Part shown: positions 45,324-54,817 of the stretch, piece after piece
Numbering within the stretch: position 1 is the first letter of the stretch
Layout: each line of letters opens with the position of its first letter
Source of the DNA: Aureispira sp.
Lineage (GTDB): Bacteria; Bacteroidota; Bacteroidia; Chitinophagales; Saprospiraceae
Direction: 5' to 3'
Assembly (NCBI GenBank): GCA_024222455.1
Contig: JAAEPD010000453.1
Coordinates: 1-64,000, forward strand
DNA length: 64,000 nt
The notes under the pieces: generated by a model
Seen by the model: only the letters and a program-made list of their open reading frames with translations
Told to the model about the DNA's origin: nothing
Databases searched by the model: none
Made by a program: the position numbers and the translations under genes

Positions 45324-46013
45324 TCATGCTTCTTTTAGTGTCCTACAGCTACTACCGTCAATCTTAGTCTCTACTACTCCATATAACACAACTTCTTGGT
45401 CTTTATAACGCTCTAAATTATCTACATCACTATCAAAAGCAGCATTAAACATTTTAGGCTTAGCCTCGCCCGTTCTTTGAACAGCAAGAAATTTACCCAT
45501 ATCACTTTTTGATCCATTACTATACATTGCATTGATAGTAAACTCTGCATCTTCCATATTCGTTTTTACAGCAGCTTGATAACCATCTTCGGCACTAAGA
45601 CCAGCCACAGCTGTTTCTATATCTTCGGTAGCTAATCGTACACCTGTTATTAGGGTATCTTGCTTTACTTTATATCGTATATTAAGATGAGTACCTGCAG
45701 GAAAATCACCTGCTTTAGGACCATTCACATTAAATTGAAATTCTTGGCCTTTTTCACCTTTGAGTTGTACACCTAATTCCGCACCATTACCTGTAGCAAA
45801 AGCTTTTACAACTTCACCTTCAAACATTTTAGAATTGGCCCCCTCATCTCCATGAAGACCAAATTCAGGATGTTGATAAACAGTAGTCATTTGGGGAGCT
45901 GCTTCCATAAAATTTTTAGATGCCATAGATGAACCTGTTTCAGATACATCAACATCACAAGCCACCATGCCAAATACAAGGCCTGCAGCAACTAGGAGTC
46001 CATACTTTTTCAT
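45324..46013 (-). CDS. Hypothetical lipoprotein
   Basis: A 229-residue protein with a lipoprotein leader (VFGMVACD, Cys19). The mature part has no recognised domain; it is acidic and strand-rich, with an OB-like feel in the last third (YKDQEVVLYGVVETKIDG) that suggests a small-molecule- or protein-binding barrel. It has a well-formed promoter 20 bases upstream, giving a very short leader, and a terminator downstream, so it is expressed on its own. Confidence 0.7.
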   Translation of the reverse strand: MKKYGLLVAAGLVFGMVACDVDVSETGSSMASKNFMEAAPQMTTVYQHPEFGLHGDEGANSKMFEGEVVKAFATGNGAELGVQLKGEKGQEFQFNVNGPKAGDFPAGTHLNIRYKVKQDTLITGVRLATEDIETAVAGLSAEDGYQAAVKTNMEDAEFTINAMYSNGSKSDMGKFLAVQRTGEAKPKMFNAAFDSDVDNLERYKDQEVVLYGVVETKIDGSSCRTLKEA

Positions 46014-46488
46014 GTTTTTTATTTTTTTTGTTTCAAATATATAAAGGGGATTAACCTGCTCAATATAATAAAAATATACATAACTACCTAACTCGTTTTC
46101 AACCTAAAATAAGGAGTCCAAAATATTTTATTTTTTTTTATAATTCTGACTAACAGCACTTAAGCGAATATTTTTCACCTCAAAAAGATTAAAACCTAAT
46201 AACATTCTATAGAAATAGACAAACACCTAATAATCTTCCAACTACTAGGATTCAACTCGTTTTACAGCTTGGAACTAAAGTCAATTAAGCTATGTTTCAC
46301 CTAAACTTATCTAACCAGAGGTAATTACACTAATTGCCAAAAGCTCATTAATACTATGAATAGAATCTAGCATCACCTGCTTAAAAGGTATTTAAATTTA
46401 AAACTCCTTCAATGTCATATTTGAACATTGGAGAGCCCTATCCTACTCCTGAATATCTTTTTTTAATCTCTAAAAATCAAGACTGCTT
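46014..46488. other. Divergent intergenic region (475 bases)
   Basis: Between the lipoprotein (minus) and the first ABC half-transporter (plus). It holds the lipoprotein promoter (46034-46063) and a CAATGT / ACATTG inverted repeat near 46410-46430. No open frame or RNA gene is apparent, and no consensus promoter for the exporter is obvious. Confidence 0.55.
46034..46063 (-). promoter_or_regulatory. Promoter of the lipoprotein gene
   Basis: On the minus strand TTG (46061-46063) and TATATTTG (46034-46041) are 19 bases apart, an excellent TTG-N19-TAnnTTTG match, and the ATG is 20 bases further on. Confidence 0.6.
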
Positions 46489-48390
46489 ATGCGCAATCTT
46501 TACCAACTTTTTATGGTCTTAGATCGTTGGAAGCGGCACTATGTCTTTGCAGGTTTACTATTGGCTATTTCATCTATCATTAGGATGTTTGAGCCTAAAG
46601 TACTCCAAATTGCAGTGGATGGAGTTGTCAATTTCTTCCATAATGGGGGGCAACAAATCAAAACAAATACAGACGCTATTGCCCAACTATTCTATTCGAT
46701 ACTTCCTGAAATCCAACTAAACAACTTAGGGTGGATACTCATTTGTATAGGTATATTATTTACAGTATTGGCCATCTTGCAAGCTACCACACGATTTATA
46801 GCTAGTATTATTACGGCCAACAGTACAGAGCAAGCGGTCAAGAAGCTTCGAGATCGTTTATTTGGACATATTCAAGCACTACCTTTAGCACAAATAGATA
46901 AAACTCCAACTGGCGAAATGATTCAACGCTGTACAGGCGATATTGATACCATTCGTAAGTTTATAGGGACCCAAATTACAGAGTTGATTCGATTAGGAGC
47001 TATTTTCATAGGTGCATTTATGATGATGTGGATAGTTCATATTCCTTACACCCTAATTTCTATTTCCTTAGTACTTCCTATTGTGCTGACTTCTTACCTT
47101 TTCTTTAAGAAAGAACAAAAAGTATGGCGTGAACACGAAGATGAGCAAGATAAGCTAACAGCTATTATACAAGAAAATCTTTCGGGAATACGTGTAGTAC
47201 AAGCTTTTGCTCAAGAGGATAGTGAAATCGACCGTTTTACTAAACAGAACATGGCAAAACGAGATATTGGGGTTCGACATATCGAACTACATATGAAATT
47301 TTGGCCGATATCTGACTTCTTAGTTAATATTCAGATTGCGCTCTCACTCTTTGCAGGTGCTTATTTTTCGCTAACTCAACAAATATCTATAGGTGAATAT
47401 GCTAGTTTTTTTACCTATTCGGTAATGGTGACTTGGCCTATGCGTAACTTAGGTAGAATAGTATCTCAGTTGGGTATGGCCTCTGTGGCTATGGAGCGTA
47501 TTCAACAAATATTTGATGCTCCGGAGGAAGATTACAGTGGAGAAATAGACTCTATAGCAACATTAAAAGGCGAAATTGAGTTTAGGAATGTATCTTTTCA
47601 GTATCCTCATCAAGAGAAAAAAGAAGGTAAAAAAGAAACCACAATTCTACAGCGTAGAGCTGCCTTGCACAATGTTAGTTTCAAAATAGCAGCAGGACAG
47701 ACTCTAGCTATTATGGGCGGTACAGGTGCAGGAAAATCTACAATTATTGTACTACTGATGCGCTTTTATGAACCAGATAGTGGGCAAATATTACTGGATG
47801 GGCAACCATTGGCTAATTATAATAAAAGTCTAATACGAAGTAAGATAGGTGTAGTACATCAAAAACCTTTTTTGTTCTCTACAACCATTAAGGATAATAT
47901 TGCCTATGCTAAAGCTACTCGAAATGGTAGTCTAGGGTTGCATAAGTCTACTGAAGTTGAAGAAACAATATTGCTAGAAGTAGCCAAAGATGCTACAGTT
48001 ACCGATTTCATAGGTAAAATGACTGATGGATATAATACTGTAGTAGGAGAAAAAGGGGTAACTCTCTCAGGAGGACAAAAACAGCGTGTAGCCTTAGCTC
48101 GAACACTTTTGAGTGATCCAGATATTTTGGTTTTAGATGATGCTACTTCGGCTGTAGATACCGAAACAGAATACAATATACAACAAGCACTAAACAAACG
48201 AATGCACAAAAAAACATCCTTAGTGATTGCTCATCGACTGACTTCTGTGCAACAGGCTGACCAGATCATTGTGCTAGACAAGGGACAGGTAGTAGAAACA
48301 GGCAATCATCAAGAACTCCTAAAAGCTAATGGTTTTTACAAATCTGTATATGACATACAAGTCAAAATAGAGGATGATATTCGGAATTAA
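46489..48390 (+). CDS. ABC exporter half-transporter with degenerate Walker B
   Basis: A 633-residue MsbA-type half-transporter: six membrane helices (to about 330) then an ATPase. Walker A GGTGAGKST (410-418), signature LSGGQ (526-530), Walker B ending LVLDD with Asp551 where the catalytic Glu is expected, and the switch His582. A Glu-to-Asp change there marks the degenerate site of heterodimeric exporters such as TM287/288. It likely pairs with the half-transporter at 49434, which has a normal Glu but a weakened signature. A helical insert (EKKEGKKETTILQRRAA) splits the start of the NBD. Confidence 0.88.
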   Translation: MRNLYQLFMVLDRWKRHYVFAGLLLAISSIIRMFEPKVLQIAVDGVVNFFHNGGQQIKTNTDAIAQLFYSILPEIQLNNLGWILICIGILFTVLAILQATTRFIASIITANSTEQAVKKLRDRLFGHIQALPLAQIDKTPTGEMIQRCTGDIDTIRKFIGTQITELIRLGAIFIGAFMMMWIVHIPYTLISISLVLPIVLTSYLFFKKEQKVWREHEDEQDKLTAIIQENLSGIRVVQAFAQEDSEIDRFTKQNMAKRDIGVRHIELHMKFWPISDFLVNIQIALSLFAGAYFSLTQQISIGEYASFFTYSVMVTWPMRNLGRIVSQLGMASVAMERIQQIFDAPEEDYSGEIDSIATLKGEIEFRNVSFQYPHQEKKEGKKETTILQRRAALHNVSFKIAAGQTLAIMGGTGAGKSTIIVLLMRFYEPDSGQILLDGQPLANYNKSLIRSKIGVVHQKPFLFSTTIKDNIAYAKATRNGSLGLHKSTEVEETILLEVAKDATVTDFIGKMTDGYNTVVGEKGVTLSGGQKQRVALARTLLSDPDILVLDDATSAVDTETEYNIQQALNKRMHKKTSLVIAHRLTSVQQADQIIVLDKGQVVETGNHQELLKANGFYKSVYDIQVKIEDDIRN

Positions 48391-48485
48391 ACTAAATGTA
48401 CAAGAATACAGGAAAAATACACCTTTACTGTTTTTTAAACTTATTGTATTTTAATGCTAATTAAATCATTCAAAAACAATTTTTT

Positions 48486-49364
48486 ATGAAAAATTTACTG
48501 ATTCTATTTTTTGCATATACAATTAGCATTTCTACAGTTTATTCTCAAATTCCTAATATCTATGGTGACTTTGAAACTTGGCAGGTAACTAGCCAAGATA
48601 CCATTCCTACTTCTTGGTTTTATGAGAGTCCTTGGAGTTCTTTTGTAGGACAAAGCACAGATAGCTATTTAGGCAACTATTCGGCTGTAGTCAATACTTG
48701 GTATAACTATGCTGCAGGTTGGATGATTTTGGGTCAAGATACAAGTTTACAGTTTTGGGGCAATGATTGGACAAAAGCAGGAGTCCCTGCTGGCACTCAA
48801 GCCTTTGCTTTAGAAGGGTATTACAAATATACAGATACTGTTTCTACAGTAGACTCAGCTTTAGTTTACATCTTATACAAACGTTATAATCACAACTTAA
48901 ATAAGATTGACACAATTGCATATACTCGTGCTACTTTGGTACCAACAGAGAACTGGACTTATTTCCAAATTCAAATTCAAGATTTGCAAACAGGGTTATC
49001 ACCAGATTCTTTAGTTATTGCATTTTCCTCTCAGTGGTATGGAGCTGGTGTAGGTACCAATCCTTACAATCGTTTTTTGTATTTGGATGATTTGAACCTA
49101 ATTTATACAACGACTTCTAATAAATTGGTAAAGGATAGCAAGCAAATTATCACCATAAATCCCAATCCCAACAATGGCAGTTTTGTATTAGAAGGGTTGA
49201 ATACAACAGACAATCTAAAATTGATAGGAATTGATGGACGGGTTCATCCAATAACCCAAATGGGTAATCAGTTTCATACTCCTGCAAACAAGGGTCTTTA
49301 TCTACTTAAAATATATGATAGAGATCATAGAATAAAACATATTAAAAAATTAGTTATAGACTAA
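48486..49364 (+). CDS. T9SS cargo protein with PCMD-like domain
   Basis: A 292-residue exported protein. Signal peptide (ISISTVYSQ), then a beta-sandwich domain beginning IPNIYGDFETWQ, the typical opening of the PCMD (putative carbohydrate-metabolism) domain, and a C-terminal T9SS type A sorting domain from about 220 (NPNPNNGSFVLEG...GLYLLKI) that ends KHIKKLVID. It is thus secreted through PorU/PorV-type machinery and probably binds sugar or surface glycan. It lies between the two ABC half-transporter genes. Confidence 0.8.
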   Translation: MKNLLILFFAYTISISTVYSQIPNIYGDFETWQVTSQDTIPTSWFYESPWSSFVGQSTDSYLGNYSAVVNTWYNYAAGWMILGQDTSLQFWGNDWTKAGVPAGTQAFALEGYYKYTDTVSTVDSALVYILYKRYNHNLNKIDTIAYTRATLVPTENWTYFQIQIQDLQTGLSPDSLVIAFSSQWYGAGVGTNPYNRFLYLDDLNLIYTTTSNKLVKDSKQIITINPNPNNGSFVLEGLNTTDNLKLIGIDGRVHPITQMGNQFHTPANKGLYLLKIYDRDHRIKHIKKLVID

Positions 49365-49433
49365 TTAGTATCCCCTAATTCTTTGGAGTTGACTACTCCC
49401 TCAAAAGAGTTTGGGCATTAACGATATATTATA

Positions 49434-51263
49434 ATGGCGACACATAAACTTTCTGATAAAGAATTTAATGATCAACATGCATTGGGGCCTTTCATGAAAA
49501 GAATTTTAGGCTACGCAATGCAATATCCTAGATGGATGTTTGGGATACTCTTTTGGGTAGCGTTGGTAGCAATTGCTGATGCTATTTACCCTTTACTAAT
49601 GTTAGAAATGATTGATAAGGCAGTAACCCCCGAACTAGAAGCTTACAAACAAGCTACAGATCAGGGTTTGTCTTATACAATTGATTTTTACAACATCTAT
49701 TTTTATACAGGTATTTTTGTAGTGATTGGCATCATACAGATTATAGCAGTATACTTCTTCCTAAAATATACTGGACGGATTCAGGAGTATGTTATGTATG
49801 ATCTACGCAAAGCTATGTTCAATCGCTTGCAACGCTTATCCTTCTCTTTTTATGATCGCTCTACATCAGGTTGGCTACTTACTCGATTGACATCAGATAC
49901 AGACCGAGTAGCAGAGGTAATATCTTGGGGGATTCTGGAAGCAATATGGGGAAGTACAATGATTACCTTTTGTCTCAGCGTTCTTCTGATTTATAATTGG
50001 CAATTAGGCCTAATAGTAACTGTTTCGATTCCTATTATGCTAGTCGTTTCTATTAAGATCAGAATGTTGGTACTCCAATATTCTCGTGATGCAAGAAAGA
50101 CCAATAGTGATCTAACCGCTACTTATAGTGAGCATATTAATGGTATAGTGGTCAATAAAAGTACAGCTCAAGAAGAGCGTGTAAGCCAAGAATTCCAAGC
50201 ACTGAGTAATCGCATGCGTGGAGCATCTTTCAAGGCATCTTATTATACCGCTATGTATATTCCTGTAGTTATCCTGATAGGTTCATTGGCAGCAGCCTTT
50301 GTTATCTATTTTGGAGGGAAAATGGCTATAGCCGTTCCTGCTGGACTTACTATTGGGGTTTTAGTGGCCTCTTTTGACTATGCCATGAAAATTTTTATTC
50401 CGATTGTAGACATCTCTATGTTTTATGCACGAGCACAGGGTAGCCTTTCGGCTGGAGAGCGCATATTTTCTTTGATAGACGAAGAGATTGATATTAAAGA
50501 TCATGAAAAAGCAACTGCTTTTCATGAGATTAATGGTCACATAGAGTTTAAGCAAGTCCAATTTGAATATGTAAAAGGACATCCTGTTTTGCAGGATTTT
50601 AATTTGAATATAAAAGCTGGACAATCTATAGCTTTGGTAGGTGCTACGGGTGAGGGTAAATCAACAATTGCCAATTTGGTTTCTAGGTTTTATGAACCAA
50701 CTGCTGGGCAGCTTTTGATAGATGGAAAAGACTACCAACTAAAGACCCTCCAAAGCTTACGTTCTCAGATGGGAATTGTTTTGCAGACTCCCCATTTATT
50801 TTCGGGTACAATTCGTGATAATATTCGATATGCAAAAAAAGATGCTAGCGACGCAGAGATCCTAAAAGCACTAGATTTGGTTGGTGCAGTGGAGTTTTTT
50901 GATAGATTGGATGAAGAAATTGGTGAAGAAGGAGGTCAGCTCTCGATGGGTGAAAAACAGCTAATGTCTTTTGCTAGAGCAGTATTAGTTAATCCTAGAA
51001 TATTCATAATGGATGAAGCAACCTCCTCTATTGACACACTAACAGAAGCTAAAATACAACAGAGTATTCAACAGTTACTAAAAGGTAGAACCTCTATTAT
51101 TATAGCACATCGTTTGTCTACTATTAAGAACTGTGATCGTATTTTGGTCATACAGAAAGGGAAAATAGCTGAAGATGGCTCTCATCAAGAATTGATAAAA
51201 AAAGGTGGAAAATATTTCGAATTATACACTAAACAACTAAAAAAAGAAACAAGCCACACCTAA
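49434..51263 (+). CDS. ABC exporter half-transporter with canonical Walker B
   Basis: A 609-residue half-transporter with six membrane helices (28-330) and an NBD: Walker A GATGEGKST (403-411), Walker B IFIMDEA with the catalytic Glu528, and switch IIAHRLST. The signature reads LSMGE (503-507), weakened from LSGGQ at two positions. In a heterodimer the weak signature would face the Asp-bearing Walker B of the first subunit, giving one inactive and one active ATP site. It is separated from its partner by the T9SS cargo gene. The substrate is unknown; drugs or lipids are common for this class. Confidence 0.88.
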   Translation: MATHKLSDKEFNDQHALGPFMKRILGYAMQYPRWMFGILFWVALVAIADAIYPLLMLEMIDKAVTPELEAYKQATDQGLSYTIDFYNIYFYTGIFVVIGIIQIIAVYFFLKYTGRIQEYVMYDLRKAMFNRLQRLSFSFYDRSTSGWLLTRLTSDTDRVAEVISWGILEAIWGSTMITFCLSVLLIYNWQLGLIVTVSIPIMLVVSIKIRMLVLQYSRDARKTNSDLTATYSEHINGIVVNKSTAQEERVSQEFQALSNRMRGASFKASYYTAMYIPVVILIGSLAAAFVIYFGGKMAIAVPAGLTIGVLVASFDYAMKIFIPIVDISMFYARAQGSLSAGERIFSLIDEEIDIKDHEKATAFHEINGHIEFKQVQFEYVKGHPVLQDFNLNIKAGQSIALVGATGEGKSTIANLVSRFYEPTAGQLLIDGKDYQLKTLQSLRSQMGIVLQTPHLFSGTIRDNIRYAKKDASDAEILKALDLVGAVEFFDRLDEEIGEEGGQLSMGEKQLMSFARAVLVNPRIFIMDEATSSIDTLTEAKIQQSIQQLLKGRTSIIIAHRLSTIKNCDRILVIQKGKIAEDGSHQELIKKGGKYFELYTKQLKKETSHT

Positions 51264-51305
51264 CAACACACAAATTATCAATATTTTAAACGTCACAAAA
51301 TACAC

Positions 51306-51352
51306 TTAAAAAGCAAAACCTATCTCTATTCGAGATAGGTTTTGCTTTTTAA
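51306..51352 (+). terminator. Intrinsic terminator of the ABC exporter locus
   Basis: TTAAAAAGCAAAACCTATCTC and GAGATAGGTTTTGCTTTTTAA are perfectly complementary over 21 bp with a 5-base loop, the strongest terminator stem in the window. Confidence 0.9.
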
Positions 51353-51539
51353 AAATACATAAACAACTAACTTCTAAAACTTTATATATTTTATTTCATT
51401 TTAGTTTTATAAAAAAACTCTTGCATATTTTTTTTAAAAAAAATACCACCTTTATGTCCTGAAATTTCCTTATTCAAATCTGTAGTTATTTTTTACTACC
51501 CTTATCAAGCAACAATAAAACTTTATAATACCATACATT

Positions 51540-54500
51540 ATGTTTCTTTTAACCAAAGATTTTAATTTCAAATCTTTTTCTATTTTTTCGCTTGTGTTAG
51601 TTCTTGTGGCTATGACCCAAATTGTCAATGCCCAAGTAGTAAAAGGAATGGTCAAAGACAAAAATGATCTTCCACTCTCCAACTCCAGTGTTTATATAAA
51701 TGGCAAGCTTGACCAAGGATATATTATTACAAGTTATGATGGTCGTTTTGAGATCAAAGCCCAAAGAAGTGATACCTTAGTAGTATCTTGTATTGGTTTT
51801 AACACAAAAAAAGTAATAATCAAAGACAACACTACTCAACTCATAATCACCTTAGAAGATGAGTTAAAAACAGTAGAAGTTGTGACAGCTTTGGGCCTTA
51901 AACGTACAGAGCAGGAATTAGGATATGCTATACAGACAATAGAAACAGATGAGCTTAGAGCAGCAAAAACAAACAATTTTTTACACTCTGTTAGTGGTAG
52001 ATCACCAGGTCTAAACATCAAGAGTAGCTCAGCAGGCCCAACAGCTTCCGCTAGTATTATTATCCGAGGTGAATCTTCCTTGTCAGGAAGTAATCAGCCT
52101 CTTTTTGTAGTAAATGGTATGCCTATCACTAATGATTTATTCAGCTCAGGAGATGGCCTAAATGGATCAAGCACTATAGATTTTGGCAATGCTGCTCAAA
52201 TTTTAGGTTTAGACGATATTGAATATATCTCTGTACTTAGAGGTTCTTCTTCCGCTATCTTATATGGGTCAAGAGCTGCTAATGGTGTTATATTGATTAC
52301 AACCCGAAATGCTCCTAAAAAAAATGGATGGAGCGCTCGGTTTAACTCTACAACTACCCTAGAAACAATTCTAAAACTGCCTAACTTTCAAAATGAGTAT
52401 GGCTTTGGAGGATATGGAAAATATAGTTACAACGGGGGCACAACCTACACAGGTAGTTATTATGATGCTTTTGGAGAGAACTGGGGTCCTAAACTAAATG
52501 GAACACTAGCCAAACAATGGGATTCTAATGGGGAAGCTGTTCCTTTGACTTCTACGCCTGACAATATTAAGGATTTTTATCGCCCAGGAATTACAACTAT
52601 CAATAACATCTCAGCATCACACAGAGCTGATGCTAGTGATTTTCGTTTATCTTTTTCTTCTTTATACAAAGAGGGAATTGTACCAAATAGCAACCTGCAT
52701 AGACATACCATGTTGGCTGGTTTTGGTCAAAAAATATCTAAAAGAATAAATTTTAGAGCCAATGCACTCTATAGTCTAAGTGGCTCTGACAATGTTCCTA
52801 ATGCTGGCTATGACGAGAGTAGTTCTATTGCTTATGGATGGTTGTGGTTCCCAAGAAATGCGGACATCAACAGTCTTAAAAACTATTGGAAATCAGGTAA
52901 AGAAAATATAGAGCAGCGTTATGTAGAAGAACTTTGGGTTAATAACCCTTGGATGTTAGTCAATGAAAACACCAATAGTTTTTTATCCCATCGGTTTATT
53001 GCAGATGCAATAGTCAACATAAATATATTACCAAGTCTTCGTGCTCGTGTTAGAGGTAGTGCAGATGTTCGGAATGAAGCTAGATATTTTCAAAGGGCAT
53101 TTTCTACAAGAGGGGCTCCTTTTGGCAGTTATCGCAGAGACGACATCAAATTTACAGAACTAAATATAGAGGGCCTACTTTCTTATTTGCTTGAGCCAGA
53201 AAATAAAGTTATTAAATTTACAGCTACAGCCTTAGGTAATATTATGCGCCAATCTAGCGAGATGCTTCGAGTTAACGCACCTCAATTGAATATTTCAGGT
53301 GTCTATAATTTAGGTAACTCTAAAACAAATATCCTAACTGATGAGGCTTACTCAAGGAAAGGGATCAATAGCCTCTTTGCTATTACGACTTTTTCTTATA
53401 AAACTATGATGCATATAGAGACAGCAGGTCGTTATGATGCATTTAGTACAGTTAATAATACTTCTTTCTTAAACAATTACTACTTTTCCGGCACATTAAG
53501 TTTGATATTAACAGAAATGTTCAAGCTCCCCTCAAACTCTCCTCTTAATTTCGCCAAAATGCGTATAGCTTACGGTACTGTAGGATCAGATACAGACCCC
53601 TATCGCACTCGTAATTTTTATGATTATAACAATTCTTGGGGAGAATACCCTATTGCAAACCAAAATCCAAATCTTAACAATCCAGACTTGAGACTAGAGC
53701 GTACAGCCACTTTTGAAGCTGGTGTTGATTTACGTTTTTTCAAAAGCCGTCTAACATTGGATGCGACTTACTACAATAAACAAAGTAGAAATCTGATTAT
53801 GGCTATTCCTACACCAATTAGCTCAGGCTATTCTAGCCAATTGGTTAATGGAGGGCAAATTCAGAATCAAGGTTTTGAATTGTACTTACACACCGAACTT
53901 ATCCAAAAACAAAGCTTTAGCTGGTCTATTGATGCTAATATTTATCACAACAGAAACAAAGTAATTGCTTTACCTAATGGCCTTAGCAGTTATCAAATTG
54001 TCCCAGATTTATTTCCTAATGATGGTGGTTCTAACTTGTCGCTAGAGGCACATGTAGGAAAACCCTATGGACAATTAGTAGGACTAGGTTTCCAGAAAGA
54101 TGATGATGGTAATATTATCCATGAAAATGGTTTGCCACTGATGACCACCGAAAAAGTATCTGCAGGCACATACCAACCAGATGTAGTACTAGGAATCACA
54201 CAAAAATTTAGATATCGAAATTTTTCATTTAGCTTTTTGTGGGATGGCCAAATTGGTGGAGAAATCTACTCTAGAACACATGCCTTGCTCAATACTGGTG
54301 GAACTATCACCAACGAAGATGATTACAGATTGAATATGTCAACACTTGATGGACGCGTAGAATACGATGTTAGTTATGATGCAGCTGGAAACCCAACACA
54401 TACCTTAGTTAATGAAGGTGGCGTAGTTGGCTCTGGTGTAATGCGTGACGCTGATGGAAACTTGGTTGCCAATACAGTAAAAGTGCCTACTAGAGATTAT

Positions 54501-54806
54501 TTCTATGCTTATTATGGTAATGGTTTTAATAGAGACAATATAGAAGCGGCTACTTATAGTGGTAGTTATGTAAAACTAAGAGAGTTGAGTCTGACCTATA
54601 GATTACCCAGCCGATTGTTAGAGAAAGTGAGCATCAGAAAAGCAAGTATTACCTTATTAGGACGAAACTTGTTCTCAATAAGCAGAACACCATCTATAGA
54701 TGCAGAAGCCTATTCTATACGAGGTAATAGAATTATCCATGGTTTCGAAAGTGGTCAACTGCCTTCTACTAGAAGCTTTAGTATTAACCTAAACATTGAA
54801 TTTTAA
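51540..54806 (+). CDS. SusC/RagA-type TonB-dependent outer-membrane transporter
   Basis: A 1088-residue TonB-dependent transporter. Signal peptide (MTQIVNAQ); a carboxypeptidase-D-regulatory-like domain (31-115, VVKGMVKDKNDLPLSNSSV); the plug (ALGLKRTEQELGYAIQ... and RGESSLSGSNQPLFVVNG); and a barrel ending FSINLNIEF with terminal Phe. SusC-like channels import ligands delivered by the lipoprotein lid SusD, energised by TonB. The sus pair is followed by two cytochrome c peroxidases and YceI-like proteins, so the ligand may be a redox-active or lipophilic compound rather than a glycan. Confidence 0.93.
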   Translation: MFLLTKDFNFKSFSIFSLVLVLVAMTQIVNAQVVKGMVKDKNDLPLSNSSVYINGKLDQGYIITSYDGRFEIKAQRSDTLVVSCIGFNTKKVIIKDNTTQLIITLEDELKTVEVVTALGLKRTEQELGYAIQTIETDELRAAKTNNFLHSVSGRSPGLNIKSSSAGPTASASIIIRGESSLSGSNQPLFVVNGMPITNDLFSSGDGLNGSSTIDFGNAAQILGLDDIEYISVLRGSSSAILYGSRAANGVILITTRNAPKKNGWSARFNSTTTLETILKLPNFQNEYGFGGYGKYSYNGGTTYTGSYYDAFGENWGPKLNGTLAKQWDSNGEAVPLTSTPDNIKDFYRPGITTINNISASHRADASDFRLSFSSLYKEGIVPNSNLHRHTMLAGFGQKISKRINFRANALYSLSGSDNVPNAGYDESSSIAYGWLWFPRNADINSLKNYWKSGKENIEQRYVEELWVNNPWMLVNENTNSFLSHRFIADAIVNINILPSLRARVRGSADVRNEARYFQRAFSTRGAPFGSYRRDDIKFTELNIEGLLSYLLEPENKVIKFTATALGNIMRQSSEMLRVNAPQLNISGVYNLGNSKTNILTDEAYSRKGINSLFAITTFSYKTMMHIETAGRYDAFSTVNNTSFLNNYYFSGTLSLILTEMFKLPSNSPLNFAKMRIAYGTVGSDTDPYRTRNFYDYNNSWGEYPIANQNPNLNNPDLRLERTATFEAGVDLRFFKSRLTLDATYYNKQSRNLIMAIPTPISSGYSSQLVNGGQIQNQGFELYLHTELIQKQSFSWSIDANIYHNRNKVIALPNGLSSYQIVPDLFPNDGGSNLSLEAHVGKPYGQLVGLGFQKDDDGNIIHENGLPLMTTEKVSAGTYQPDVVLGITQKFRYRNFSFSFLWDGQIGGEIYSRTHALLNTGGTITNEDDYRLNMSTLDGRVEYDVSYDAAGNPTHTLVNEGGVVGSGVMRDADGNLVANTVKVPTRDYFYAYYGNGFNRDNIEAATYSGSYVKLRELSLTYRLPSRLLEKVSIRKASITLLGRNLFSISRTPSIDAEAYSIRGNRIIHGFESGQLPSTRSFSINLNIEF

Positions 54807-54817
54807 TCTTTGCAATC

